This document shows positions 27,644-34,872 of a stretch of DNA of 34,872 bases, in pieces (within the stretch, counting starts at the first letter, position 1; the number at the start of each line of letters is the position of its first letter). The stretch covers positions 1 to 34,872 of the forward strand of contig CAMDNZ010000034.1 in assembly GCA_945903445.1 (NCBI GenBank), given 5' to 3'. This DNA is from Bordetella parapertussis (lineage in GTDB: Bacteria; Pseudomonadota; Gammaproteobacteria; Burkholderiales; Burkholderiaceae_B). Under the pieces are notes generated by a model that searched no databases, was not told the origin of the DNA, and worked only from the letters and a program-made list of their open reading frames with translations. The translations under genes were made by a program, and so were the position numbers.

Positions 27644-30600
27644 GCCACCCGCGCATCGGCCAGAGCCGTTACCGAGGCATCGAATCCCGCCATCAAAGAT
27701 TCACGGCGTTGTCCCGCACGCACCATGGCGGCTTCTTTCACATGCCCATAGCCGCGAATCTCTTCGGGCAGACTAGCTCGATCTACGGCGCGCTGCAAAG
27801 TACCGACCGACAACTTCGGCAAGATGCCCAACATGTCGTCGCGATATTGTGCGATCAATGCCCGTTCGGCCCGGCGCTCTTCGGTATAACCGAACACATC
27901 CAACACGGTCCCACGCAAACCCCGCAGCCGCGCCAGCACGCCGAATAGCTTCAAGGTAGACGGGCCGAAAGCACGCTTGATCAGATGCCCTTGCGCATCA
28001 CGCTTGGAGAACATGGGCGGCGCCAGATGAAAGCGTAGCGACCAATCGCCTTCGAAAGTCTCTTCAATCCGCTTGATGAATGCGCCGTCGCTATACAAGC
28101 GTGCCACCTCGTACTCGTCTTTGTAGGCCATCAACTTGTAGTAGTAACGCGCCACGGCCTCGGCCAGCCGGGTCGAGCCGCAAGCCGCCTGTTCGGCAAA
28201 CGCCACCTCGTCGACCAAGGACACATAACGCGCCGCATAAGCCGCGTTTTGATAATCGCGCAGCAGCCACGCCCGATCGTCACGAATGGCCACCCAGCCC
28301 CCCGTTTCAGTCGGCGCTTTGAACGGCAATACTTTCAATACGGGTGTTTGAGGCGCTGTATTCGATTGCGCAGTCTGCCCCGCTGCACCACGCTTGAATT
28401 CGATCACTTGAAGATCGCCTTCTTGCGCATTCGATGACGAATTTGCAGGCGTCGATGCGTCAAAGTCTGTGTCCTCCGACACACCCGCCATCGCGTGAAC
28501 ATAAGCCAGATCGGCAGCGGCACGACGACCCCAGGCGAACGCCGCCAGATTGTTCTGGACCTGCGTGCCGTTCAGTGCAATCGCACGCTCCAAGGCCGCC
28601 AATCCCAGCGGCAGCCAGCCTTTCTGGAAGGTATAACCCAACATCAGGGGGTTGGCATAAATGCCGTCGCCCAAAAGCCGGACGGCCAAGTCGGTAGCGT
28701 CCACCACGTCCACCCGATCGGGGCCGCAGGCCGCTGCGACATCGCCGTACAAGGTACTACCCGGCAAACGCCAGTCCGGGTTCTGGATGAACTCGGCAGT
28801 CGGTGCGACATCGGCATTCAATAGCGCGTGAGTACGCCCCGCACGCATGCGTGCGAGCGATTCGGTGCCTGCCCCCACCACCAAGTCGCCGATCAGGGCA
28901 AGATCGGCCTCGCCCATGGCGACGCGCGTATTCATCAACGCTTCAGGGTTACGGGCCAGCACCACATGCGAATGAACCGCCCCCCCTTTTTGAGCCAAAC
29001 CGGCCATATCCAGCACCGAACAGCCCTTGCCTTCCAGATGCGCGGCCATGCCGATCAACTGGCCGATAGTGACCACACCCGTGCCGCCCACGCCGGCGAT
29101 GAATATGCCGTATGGCTGCGTCAGCCCCATCGATGCGGGCGCAGCCAGGGTCTCGTCGGCCCGCCCTTCGCCCGCCCGCGCCTTCGGGCGACGCAGCTTG
29201 CCGCCCTCGACCGTGACGAAGCTGGGACAAAACCCCTTCAAGCAGGAGTAGTCCTTATTGCAGCTCGATTGGTTGATCTTGCGTTTACGACCCAAAGGCG
29301 TTTCTAGCGGCTCGACCGACAGGCAGTGCGACTTCTCAGAGCAATCGCCACAGCCTTCACACACCCGCTCGTTGATCACCACCCGTCGTGCCGGATCGGC
29401 AAAATCACCGCGTTTGCGCCGACGCCGTTTTTCCGTCGCGCAGGTCTGGTCGTAGATCAGAATGGAGACACCGGGATGGTCTCGCAACTCGCGCATCACT
29501 GTGTCCAGCGTATCGCGATGAACCACGGGCACATCCGGCGCCATGCCTTGAATTCCCACGTATTTTTCGGGCTCGTCGGTCACCACGACGATCTTGTCGA
29601 TGCCTTCGGCGGCCACTTGGCGAGTGATCATCGGCACGCTGATTGGGCCGTCCACGGGTTGCCCCCCCGTCATGGCCACCGCGTCGTTGAACAGAATCTT
29701 GTAGGTGATGTTCACCTTGGCCGCCACTGCGGCACGAATCGCCAGCAGACCCGAGTGATAGTAGGTACCGTCGCCCAGATTGGCGAACACATGCTGTTCG
29801 TCGGTGAATGGCGCCTGGCCGATCCAGGGCACGCCTTCGCCGCCCATCTGGGTGAACACCTGCGTGTTACGCCCCATCCACGTCACCATGTAATGGCAGC
29901 CGATGCCCGCCAGACCGCGCGAGCCTTCCGGCAATCGGGTGGACGTGTTGTGCGGACAGCCCGAACAGAACCAGGGTTTACGCTCGGCCACCACACGCGG
30001 TTTGGCTGCGGCCCGCGCACGGGCTTCGATAAAGGCCAGACGGGCTTCGATGCCTGCGCGCACCTCGGGCGGCAGATCGAACTTCAAAAGCCGCGCACCG
30101 ATGGCCTGCGCCACGATGGCCGGCGAGAATTCGTAATGCGCGGGCAGCAACCAGTTGCCTTGCGGCACCGACCACTCACCACCGTCCTTGTCGTCGAACT
30201 TGCCCACGACCCGCGGAATCTTCTTGCCGCTACCGATCCAACCGAACAGTTCTTCCTTCAATTGATATTCGAGTACCTGGCGCTTTTCTTCGACCACCAG
30301 AATTTCATCCAGGCCTTCTGCGAACGAGCGAGTACCGGTGGCCTCCAAAGGCCAGACCATGCCCACCTTGAATAGCCGCAGGCCGATGCGCTGACAGACG
30401 TCTTCGTCCAATCCCAGATCGGTCAGCGCCTGACGGGTATCGAGATACGCTTTACCCGAAGTCATGATGCCGAAGCGCGCAGGATCTTCAGGCACTTCCC
30501 ACAACTCTCGATTCAGCTTGTTGGCACGCGCGTAAGCCAGCGCTGCATAAAGCTTGTAATCCAGGAGTCGAGCCTCTTGCGCCAAAGGCGTGTCGGGCAG

Positions 30601-31341
30601 ACGAATGTTCAGACCATCCGGCGGGGCGACGAAATCGTCCGGCAATGTGATCCGGACACGCTCGGGATCGATATCCACCGACGCCGACACCTCGACGATA
30701 TCGGTGATGCATTTCATACCCACCCACACGCCTGCATACCGGCTCATCGCCCAGCCATGCATGCCATAGTCCAGTACCTCCTGCACGCTGGAGGGAAACA
30801 GCACCGGAATCATGCAGGCTTTCAGAATGTGGTCGCTTTGATGAGGCAGCGTGGACGATTTCGACGGATGATCGTCGCCTGCCACCACTAGCACGCCGCC
30901 ATGAGGAGAGGTGCCCGCCGCATTAGCATGTTTGAAGACATCGCCGGTACGATCGACGCCAGGGCCTTTGCCGTACCACATGCCGAACACGCCGTCGTAG
31001 CGCGCGCCCGGAAAGAGATTGGTCTGCTGCGAACCCCATACCGCGGTGGCCGCCAGATCTTCGTTGATACCCGGTTGAAACGTGACGTGGTGAGCCTCCA
31101 AGTGCGACTTGGCTTTCCACATGTTTTGATCGACGCTGCCTAGCGGCGAACCCCGATAGCCGGATACGAAGCCAGCGGTATTCAAGCCCGCTTTTTCGTC
31201 ACGCAGCCGCTGCATCATCGGCAGACGTACTAACGCATGGATGCCGCTCATCCAGGCACGGCCGGTTTTTAGGGTATAGCGATCGTCCAATTGGACGTTA
31301 TCGAGCGCGACGGCTTGCGCCGGCGTCAGGGGGGCATTCAT
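27640..31341 (-). CDS. Fused indolepyruvate ferredoxin oxidoreductase (alpha-beta-gamma in one chain)
   Basis: This large thiamine-diphosphate/Fe-S enzyme oxidatively decarboxylates aryl 2-oxoacids (indolepyruvate, phenylpyruvate) to acyl-CoA, a step in aromatic amino-acid breakdown. At 1233 residues it is the one-chain proteobacterial form. The N-terminal pyrimidine domain has FVSGYRGSPLGSVDQ. The TPP domain has CSGCPHNTST, GDGTYYHSGLLAIRAAV and NDAVAMTGGQPVDG. Cysteine clusters CEGCGDCSEKSHC and SSCNKDYSCLKGFC are the Fe-S region. The gamma domain has GVGGTGVVTIGQLIGMA and LAQKGGAVHSHV. A Ser/Ala/Gln-rich linker (VSEDTDFDASTPANSSSNAQ and onward) interrupts the C-terminal part. GGAG lies ten bases before the ATG. 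The dyad motif of the aapJ promoters lies upstream. Confidence 0.93.
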   Translation of the reverse strand: MNAPLTPAQAVALDNVQLDDRYTLKTGRAWMSGIHALVRLPMMQRLRDEKAGLNTAGFVSGYRGSPLGSVDQNMWKAKSHLEAHHVTFQPGINEDLAATAVWGSQQTNLFPGARYDGVFGMWYGKGPGVDRTGDVFKHANAAGTSPHGGVLVVAGDDHPSKSSTLPHQSDHILKACMIPVLFPSSVQEVLDYGMHGWAMSRYAGVWVGMKCITDIVEVSASVDIDPERVRITLPDDFVAPPDGLNIRLPDTPLAQEARLLDYKLYAALAYARANKLNRELWEVPEDPARFGIMTSGKAYLDTRQALTDLGLDEDVCQRIGLRLFKVGMVWPLEATGTRSFAEGLDEILVVEEKRQVLEYQLKEELFGWIGSGKKIPRVVGKFDDKDGGEWSVPQGNWLLPAHYEFSPAIVAQAIGARLLKFDLPPEVRAGIEARLAFIEARARAAAKPRVVAERKPWFCSGCPHNTSTRLPEGSRGLAGIGCHYMVTWMGRNTQVFTQMGGEGVPWIGQAPFTDEQHVFANLGDGTYYHSGLLAIRAAVAAKVNITYKILFNDAVAMTGGQPVDGPISVPMITRQVAAEGIDKIVVVTDEPEKYVGIQGMAPDVPVVHRDTLDTVMRELRDHPGVSILIYDQTCATEKRRRRKRGDFADPARRVVINERVCEGCGDCSEKSHCLSVEPLETPLGRKRKINQSSCNKDYSCLKGFCPSFVTVEGGKLRRPKARAGEGRADETLAAPASMGLTQPYGIFIAGVGGTGVVTIGQLIGMAAHLEGKGCSVLDMAGLAQKGGAVHSHVVLARNPEALMNTRVAMGEADLALIGDLVVGAGTESLARMRAGRTHALLNADVAPTAEFIQNPDWRLPGSTLYGDVAAACGPDRVDVVDATDLAVRLLGDGIYANPLMLGYTFQKGWLPLGLAALERAIALNGTQVQNNLAAFAWGRRAAADLAYVHAMAGVSEDTDFDASTPANSSSNAQEGDLQVIEFKRGAAGQTAQSNTAPQTPVLKVLPFKAPTETGGWVAIRDDRAWLLRDYQNAAYAARYVSLVDEVAFAEQAACGSTRLAEAVARYYYKLMAYKDEYEVARLYSDGAFIKRIEETFEGDWSLRFHLAPPMFSKRDAQGHLIKRAFGPSTLKLFGVLARLRGLRGTVLDVFGYTEERRAERALIAQYRDDMLGILPKLSVGTLQRAVDRASLPEEIRGYGHVKEAAMVRAGQRRESLMAGFDASVTALADARVA

Positions 31342-31450
31342 GTTGTCTCAGCTCCAGGGTCTTGGATACCGGCACCCAGGCCATGGACACACTCTTGTGA
31401 AGGGCGCGAGGCACCAGCTGCCAGACCGACTATTGTGGTTTTGTTACTCG

Positions 31451-31491
31451 GTTTTAGCCGTGCAGCCCCCCTGCGGCAATAGGGGAAACCC
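31451..31491 (-). promoter_or_regulatory. Promoter and dyad motif of the indolepyruvate oxidoreductase
   Basis: The dyad GGGGAAACCC (plus strand, 31482-31491) is followed on the minus strand by -35-like TTGCCG (31474-31479), a 17-base spacer and -10-like TAAAAC (31451-31456). This gives a leader of about 100 bases. The layout matches the two aapJ promoters. Confidence 0.5.
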
Positions 31492-31509
31492 GATGGCCGT
31501 GCAAGCAAA

Positions 31510-31518
31510 TGCGATAAT
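31510..31518 (+). promoter_or_regulatory. Extended -10 promoter of mutY
   Basis: TGC followed by GATAAT (31513-31518) is an extended -10 (TGn motif plus hexamer). Its distance to the mutY ATG (five bases between) places the transcription start at or next to the ATG, with no room for a ribosome-binding site. Confidence 0.5.
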
Positions 31519-31523
31519 TGCTC

Positions 31524-32585
31524 ATGGCATTCGCACACCACATCGTCGACTGGCAACGCCGTCATGGGCGTCACGACCTTCCTTGGCAAAACACGACCGA
31601 TCCTTACCGGATATGGCTGTCTGAGATCATGCTGCAGCAGACTCAGGTGGCGACTGTCGTCGGTTATTACGATCGCTTCCTGCAACGTTTCCCGGACGTC
31701 GCGAGTCTGGCGCGCGCCGCTCAAGACGAGGTAATGCCTTATTGGGCGGGCCTGGGTTATTACGCTCGGGCGCGCAACCTGCACCGCTGCGCACAGGCCC
31801 TGGTGCGCGATTGGGGCGGACGTTTTCCGCCCACCGCCGAAGCGATCGCCACGCTGCCGGGTATCGGTCCGTCCACGGCTGCGGCCATCGCCGCGTTCGC
31901 CTATGGCGAGGTCGCGCCGATCATGGACGGCAACGTCAAACGGGTGTTCACGCGGTATTTCGGTATTGAGGGCGATCCCAGCCGACGCGAAATCGAGCAG
32001 CGGCTATGGCGTCAGGCTCACGTCGAAGTACGCCCCGAGACGGGTGGCGATGTCGATATGCCCGCTTACACACAAGGATTGATGGATCTGGGTGCAACGG
32101 TGTGTACCCGGCGTCAACCGGCCTGTTTGAGATGCCCGGTGAAGTCGGACTGCATCGCTGCCCTCCAAGGCCGTCAGCACAGTCTGCCTACGCCCCGCGT
32201 CAAGAAGGTATCGCCGACACGCGAGACCCGCATGCTGATTTATGCCGATGCGACTCATGTGCTGCTGAGCCTGCGTCCGTCTCCGGGCATTTGGGGCGGG
32301 CTGTGGAGCCTGCCGGAGTGCGGGGTGGACGTCGATCCGCGCCAGGCTGCGAGCGAATCGGGCATCGACGTACGATCGCCGCAGACGCTGGCAGCGTTCG
32401 AGCACGTCTTCACGCACTTCAGACTTCGAATCGAACCGTGTTTGATGCCGGTCCATAAACGGCCCGATGTCGCTGCTCCGCTGCGCTGGATGCCCCGCGC
32501 TGAATTGGATCGAGTGGGTTTGCCTGCGCCGGTCAAAAAGTTGCTGGACGGCGTGCTTGCCGACGACCTGGCCGCCTGTCGCTAA
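31524..32585 (+). CDS. mutY: Adenine DNA glycosylase MutY
   Basis: This repair enzyme removes adenine mispaired with 8-oxoguanine. It has 353 residues, as in E. coli (350). The catalytic Glu is in SEIMLQQTQVATV, the helix-hairpin-helix is LPGIGPSTAAAIAAFAYG, the catalytic Asp is in IMDGNVKRVF and the [4Fe-4S] site is CTRRQPACLRCPVKSDC (C-x6-C-x2-C-x5-C). The C-terminal NUDIX-like domain (LIYADATHVLLSLRPSPGIW, GGLWSLPE) recognises 8-oxoG. The ATG at 31524 is preferred over TTG two codons upstream. No ribosome-binding site is seen. It is divergent from the oxidoreductase and convergent with rodA. Confidence 0.96.
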   Translation: MAFAHHIVDWQRRHGRHDLPWQNTTDPYRIWLSEIMLQQTQVATVVGYYDRFLQRFPDVASLARAAQDEVMPYWAGLGYYARARNLHRCAQALVRDWGGRFPPTAEAIATLPGIGPSTAAAIAAFAYGEVAPIMDGNVKRVFTRYFGIEGDPSRREIEQRLWRQAHVEVRPETGGDVDMPAYTQGLMDLGATVCTRRQPACLRCPVKSDCIAALQGRQHSLPTPRVKKVSPTRETRMLIYADATHVLLSLRPSPGIWGGLWSLPECGVDVDPRQAASESGIDVRSPQTLAAFEHVFTHFRLRIEPCLMPVHKRPDVAAPLRWMPRAELDRVGLPAPVKKLLDGVLADDLAACR

Positions 32586-32677
32586 GCGCTTGAGTACGAA
32601 AACGAGCCACCTCGACGCTGTAAGCATGTCGCTATGGCGTTGGGGAGGCACCGCAGCGATTCAAAAGACGCCACGCG
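32586..32677. other. Convergent gap between mutY and rodA
   Basis: The 92 bases between the two stop codons show no convincing hairpin with a T-run. Termination here is presumably Rho-dependent or runs into the opposing gene. Confidence 0.4.
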
Positions 32678-33820
32678 TCAGCTCGATGCCTTAATGCCCC
32701 GATAGCGGCTGATGCTGGTCAGAATGCCGCAGGCCACGCCCATGGTCAGCAAAGCCGTGCCCCCATAGCTCATGAACGGCAGCGGCACACCCACCACCGG
32801 CAGGATGCCCGTGACCATGCCGATGTTCACGAACACGTACACAAAGAACATCATGCTGATCGCACCGGCCAGCAAACGCCCGAACTGGCTGCTGGCTTGC
32901 GCGGCGATGCTCAAGCCACGCACGATCAACAGCATGTACAGCAGCAGCATCATGACGCCGCCGTAGAAACCGAATTCTTCGGCATACACCGCGAACACGA
33001 AATCGGTGGTGCGTTCAGGAATGAAGTCGAGGTGGGTCTGCGTGCCTTGCATATACCCCTTGCCATAGGTCCCGCCCGACCCGACGGCGATCATCGACTG
33101 GATGGTATGGAACCCCTTGCCCAGGGGGTCGGAGCTGGGGTTGAGCAAAGTGCACACTCGATGCTTTTGATAGTCGTGCAACACCACCCAATCGACCTCG
33201 GGCTCGCACAGGTGATCTTCGTAATACACCAGCGTGCCCAAGCTCATCACGCTTGCGACTATCAGCGGCACCAACAATTTGAACGACAGCCCGCCGAAAT
33301 AGATCACGAAGAACCCGGCGCCGAACACCAGCAGCGCGGTACCCAGATCGGGTTGCCGCACGATCAGATAAAACGGCAGCAACAGCAACACGCCCGCGAT
33401 CAGGAAGTCGCGGATTCGCCGCTCGCCTTCATGACGTTGAAAATAGGCGGCCAGCATCAAGGGCACGGCGATTTTCAACATCTCCGACGGTTGGATACGC
33501 GCTACGCCCAAGTCCAGCCATCGAGTCGCCCCCTTGCTGGTCTCGCCCACGAACTCGACGCCAAACAGCAGCAGCACGCCGATCACGTAGACAGGCAGCG
33601 CCGCTTTCATTAGCCATTTGGGCGGCACCAACGCCACGCACCACAAGGCCACGAAAGCGATCATGAAGTTGCGCGCCTGTTCGGCGAAACGCCAGTCGGT
33701 GCCGCCCACGGCCGACTGCATGACGACCAGGCCCAGCGCGGCGAACAAGCAGAGGATGGCCAGCAGCGGCACATCGAAAGCCGTCAGCACGCGCAGCAAC
33801 AGGTGACCGAATCGCTTCAT
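32678..33820 (-). CDS. rodA: Rod-shape peptidoglycan polymerase RodA
   Basis: This SEDS-family inner-membrane glycosyltransferase polymerises lipid II with PBP2 during cell elongation. It has 380 residues and about ten helices. Diagnostic segments are the periplasmic RWLDLGVARIQPSEMLKIAV, the RQPDLGTALL loop with the key Asp, GSGGTYGKGYMQGTQTHLDF with IPERTTDFVFAVYAEEFGF, and the C-terminal LPVVGVPLPFMSYGGTALL. Its ATG at 33820 overlaps the mrdA stop as ATGA. The upstream in-frame extension would run through mrdA and is not used. The mrdA-rodA order is the usual elongasome arrangement. Confidence 0.96.
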   Translation of the reverse strand: MKRFGHLLLRVLTAFDVPLLAILCLFAALGLVVMQSAVGGTDWRFAEQARNFMIAFVALWCVALVPPKWLMKAALPVYVIGVLLLFGVEFVGETSKGATRWLDLGVARIQPSEMLKIAVPLMLAAYFQRHEGERRIRDFLIAGVLLLLPFYLIVRQPDLGTALLVFGAGFFVIYFGGLSFKLLVPLIVASVMSLGTLVYYEDHLCEPEVDWVVLHDYQKHRVCTLLNPSSDPLGKGFHTIQSMIAVGSGGTYGKGYMQGTQTHLDFIPERTTDFVFAVYAEEFGFYGGVMMLLLYMLLIVRGLSIAAQASSQFGRLLAGAISMMFFVYVFVNIGMVTGILPVVGVPLPFMSYGGTALLTMGVACGILTSISRYRGIKASS

Positions 33821-34872
33821 TGCTGCGCCACCTCGGAAGCGGTCGTTCGCGTTTGGATTTGAGCCTGAGGTTGCGCTGGGGCCTGCGTCTTGGCCTTCGC
33901 TTCGGCCTCTAGAGCCTGCCGCATCGCAGGCGTCTGCACCAACCACTGATCGAATACTTGACGTGCTACCGGCGCGGCCACGCTACCGCCCCAGCCTGCG
34001 TTCTCGACGATCAGCGCGACCGCGATCTTCGGATTGTCTACCGGCGCGAAACCCATGAACAACGCGTGATCGCGCAGGCGCTCATCGATCTGATCGGCTC
34101 GGTACTTCGCACCGCGCAAACTGTAGACTTGCGCCGTGCCCGTTTTGCCCGCAGCCTGATAAGGCGCGCCGGCAAAAGCCCGGCGGGCCGTACCTACACG
34201 CACGACATCCGCCATGGCATTCTTGACGATATCGACGTTGCTCTTGCGCAAGGGAATGGTGTAGCCGGGCGCGACCACTTCGTTTTCGGTACGCGGCTTA
34301 TCGGCCTCTTGCACGGCATGCACCAAATGCGGCTTGCGGTAAGCGCCGTCATTGGCCAGTGTCGAAGTCGCCTGCGCCAGCTGCAATAAGGTGAACGAGT
34401 TATAGCCCTGGCCCACAGCGACCGAAATGGTCTCACCGGCATACCACTGTTGATTCTCGCGCGTTCGATATGCACGGCGCTTCCAATCGGTGGACGGCAG
34501 CACGCCGGCACGCTCGCCATCCAGATCGATGCCGGTCACCTGCCCAAAGCTAAACGGCTTCATGAAATCGTGCAGTGCGTTGACGCCAATTTCTGGCCCC
34601 AGCGAATAGAAGTAAGTGTCGGAAGAAACGACGAGTGCCTTGTGCATGTCCGTCATGCCATAAGCCACGCTGCCGGCATTACGAAAACGTTGGCCGCCGA
34701 ACTCGAAAAACCCGGGATCGGGAAAGCGCTTATACGCATCGCGCTTACCCAGTTCGAGCGCAGCCAGCGCGACGAACGGTTTATAGGTCGAGCCGATGGG
34801 ATAGGTGCCGTACAGGGGCCGGTTGATCAGCGGATGGTCGGGCGACTCGTTCAGCATGCGCCAGTTCTCGAC
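33817..34872 (-). CDS. mrdA: Penicillin-binding protein 2, transpeptidase part (5' end outside window)
   Basis: This is the C-terminal 351 residues of the elongation-specific transpeptidase that cross-links lateral-wall peptidoglycan with RodA. The catalytic serine motif is GSTYKPF (SxxK), the second motif is SSD in VSSDTYFYSLG, and the third is KTGTAQ. The GQGYNSFTLLQLAQATSTLAND segment between the second and third motifs is typical. The frame stays open across the right window edge (VENW before MLNESPDHPL), so this is a partial gene and the N-terminal anchor and pedestal lie beyond. The C-terminal tail is Gln/Ala/Thr-rich and variable. MreCD would be expected further right. Confidence 0.95.
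   Translation of the reverse strand, partial: VENWRMLNESPDHPLINRPLYGTYPIGSTYKPFVALAALELGKRDAYKRFPDPGFFEFGGQRFRNAGSVAYGMTDMHKALVVSSDTYFYSLGPEIGVNALHDFMKPFSFGQVTGIDLDGERAGVLPSTDWKRRAYRTRENQQWYAGETISVAVGQGYNSFTLLQLAQATSTLANDGAYRKPHLVHAVQEADKPRTENEVVAPGYTIPLRKSNVDIVKNAMADVVRVGTARRAFAGAPYQAAGKTGTAQVYSLRGAKYRADQIDERLRDHALFMGFAPVDNPKIAVALIVENAGWGGSVAAPVARQVFDQWLVQTPAMRQALEAEAKAKTQAPAQPQAQIQTRTTASEVAQQ

Noticed and set aside
29326..30375. 349-codon plus-strand frame opposite the oxidoreductase
   Set aside because: It is His/Gly/Arg-rich and matches no family, while the opposing strand carries the conserved TPP and Fe-S motifs.
32586..32677. Small gene or RNA in the mutY-rodA gap
   Set aside because: There is no start codon with a ribosome-binding site, no strong hairpin and no promoter-like elements.

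Overview
This window is a typical stretch of a high-GC betaproteobacterial chromosome, most likely order Burkholderiales and probably family Alcaligenaceae (the Bordetella/Achromobacter relatives). That placement is inferred from gene content: a pilD-coaE-zapD block, a DUF3460-scpA-panC block, a Bug/TctC-type solute-binding protein, a fused indolepyruvate ferredoxin oxidoreductase, and closest remembered protein matches. It was not tested by any search. Genes are tightly packed on both strands and no stretch longer than 300 bases lacks a gene. I saw no tRNA, rRNA or CRISPR array.

Layout, left to right. Positions 1-147 hold AT-richer foreign-looking DNA that cuts off an RND efflux pump gene (mdtB-like), whose adaptor mdtA lies just upstream. 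Next on the minus strand come zapD, coaE and a shortened prepilin peptidase (pilD). A plus-strand lipoprotein gene follows, ending tail-to-tail over a stand-alone LuxR-type regulator. Then come panC, scpA and a DUF3460 gene (minus), a DHA2-type drug/metabolite exporter overlapping glpK (plus) with a clear terminator, and a Bug-family binding protein (minus).

The centre (14072-25211, minus strand) is an 11-kb nutrient-uptake block. A complete oligopeptide transporter (oppABCDF) runs directly into a general amino-acid transporter of the Aap type (aapJ-aapJ'-aapQ-aapM-aapP). The binding-protein gene aapJ is duplicated in tandem, and the second copy carries a one-base frameshift. To the right are ftsE-ftsX (plus) followed by an orphan cheD, a convergent 1233-residue fused 2-oxoacid:ferredoxin oxidoreductase (minus), mutY (plus, probably leaderless), and rodA-mrdA (minus, mrdA running off the window).

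The most interesting unexplained signal is a short G-run/AAA/C-run dyad (GGGGGAAATCCC or GGGGAAACCC) found four times. It lies upstream of both aapJ copies, oppA and the indolepyruvate oxidoreductase, and I noticed no other copy. In three cases it sits 0-2 bases upstream of a plausible -35 box with a -10-like hexamer at normal spacing. It looks like the binding site of an unidentified regulator that links peptide and amino-acid uptake to amino-acid catabolism. I did not find a convincing new multi-gene system; the rest is well-known housekeeping and transport with several local oddities.
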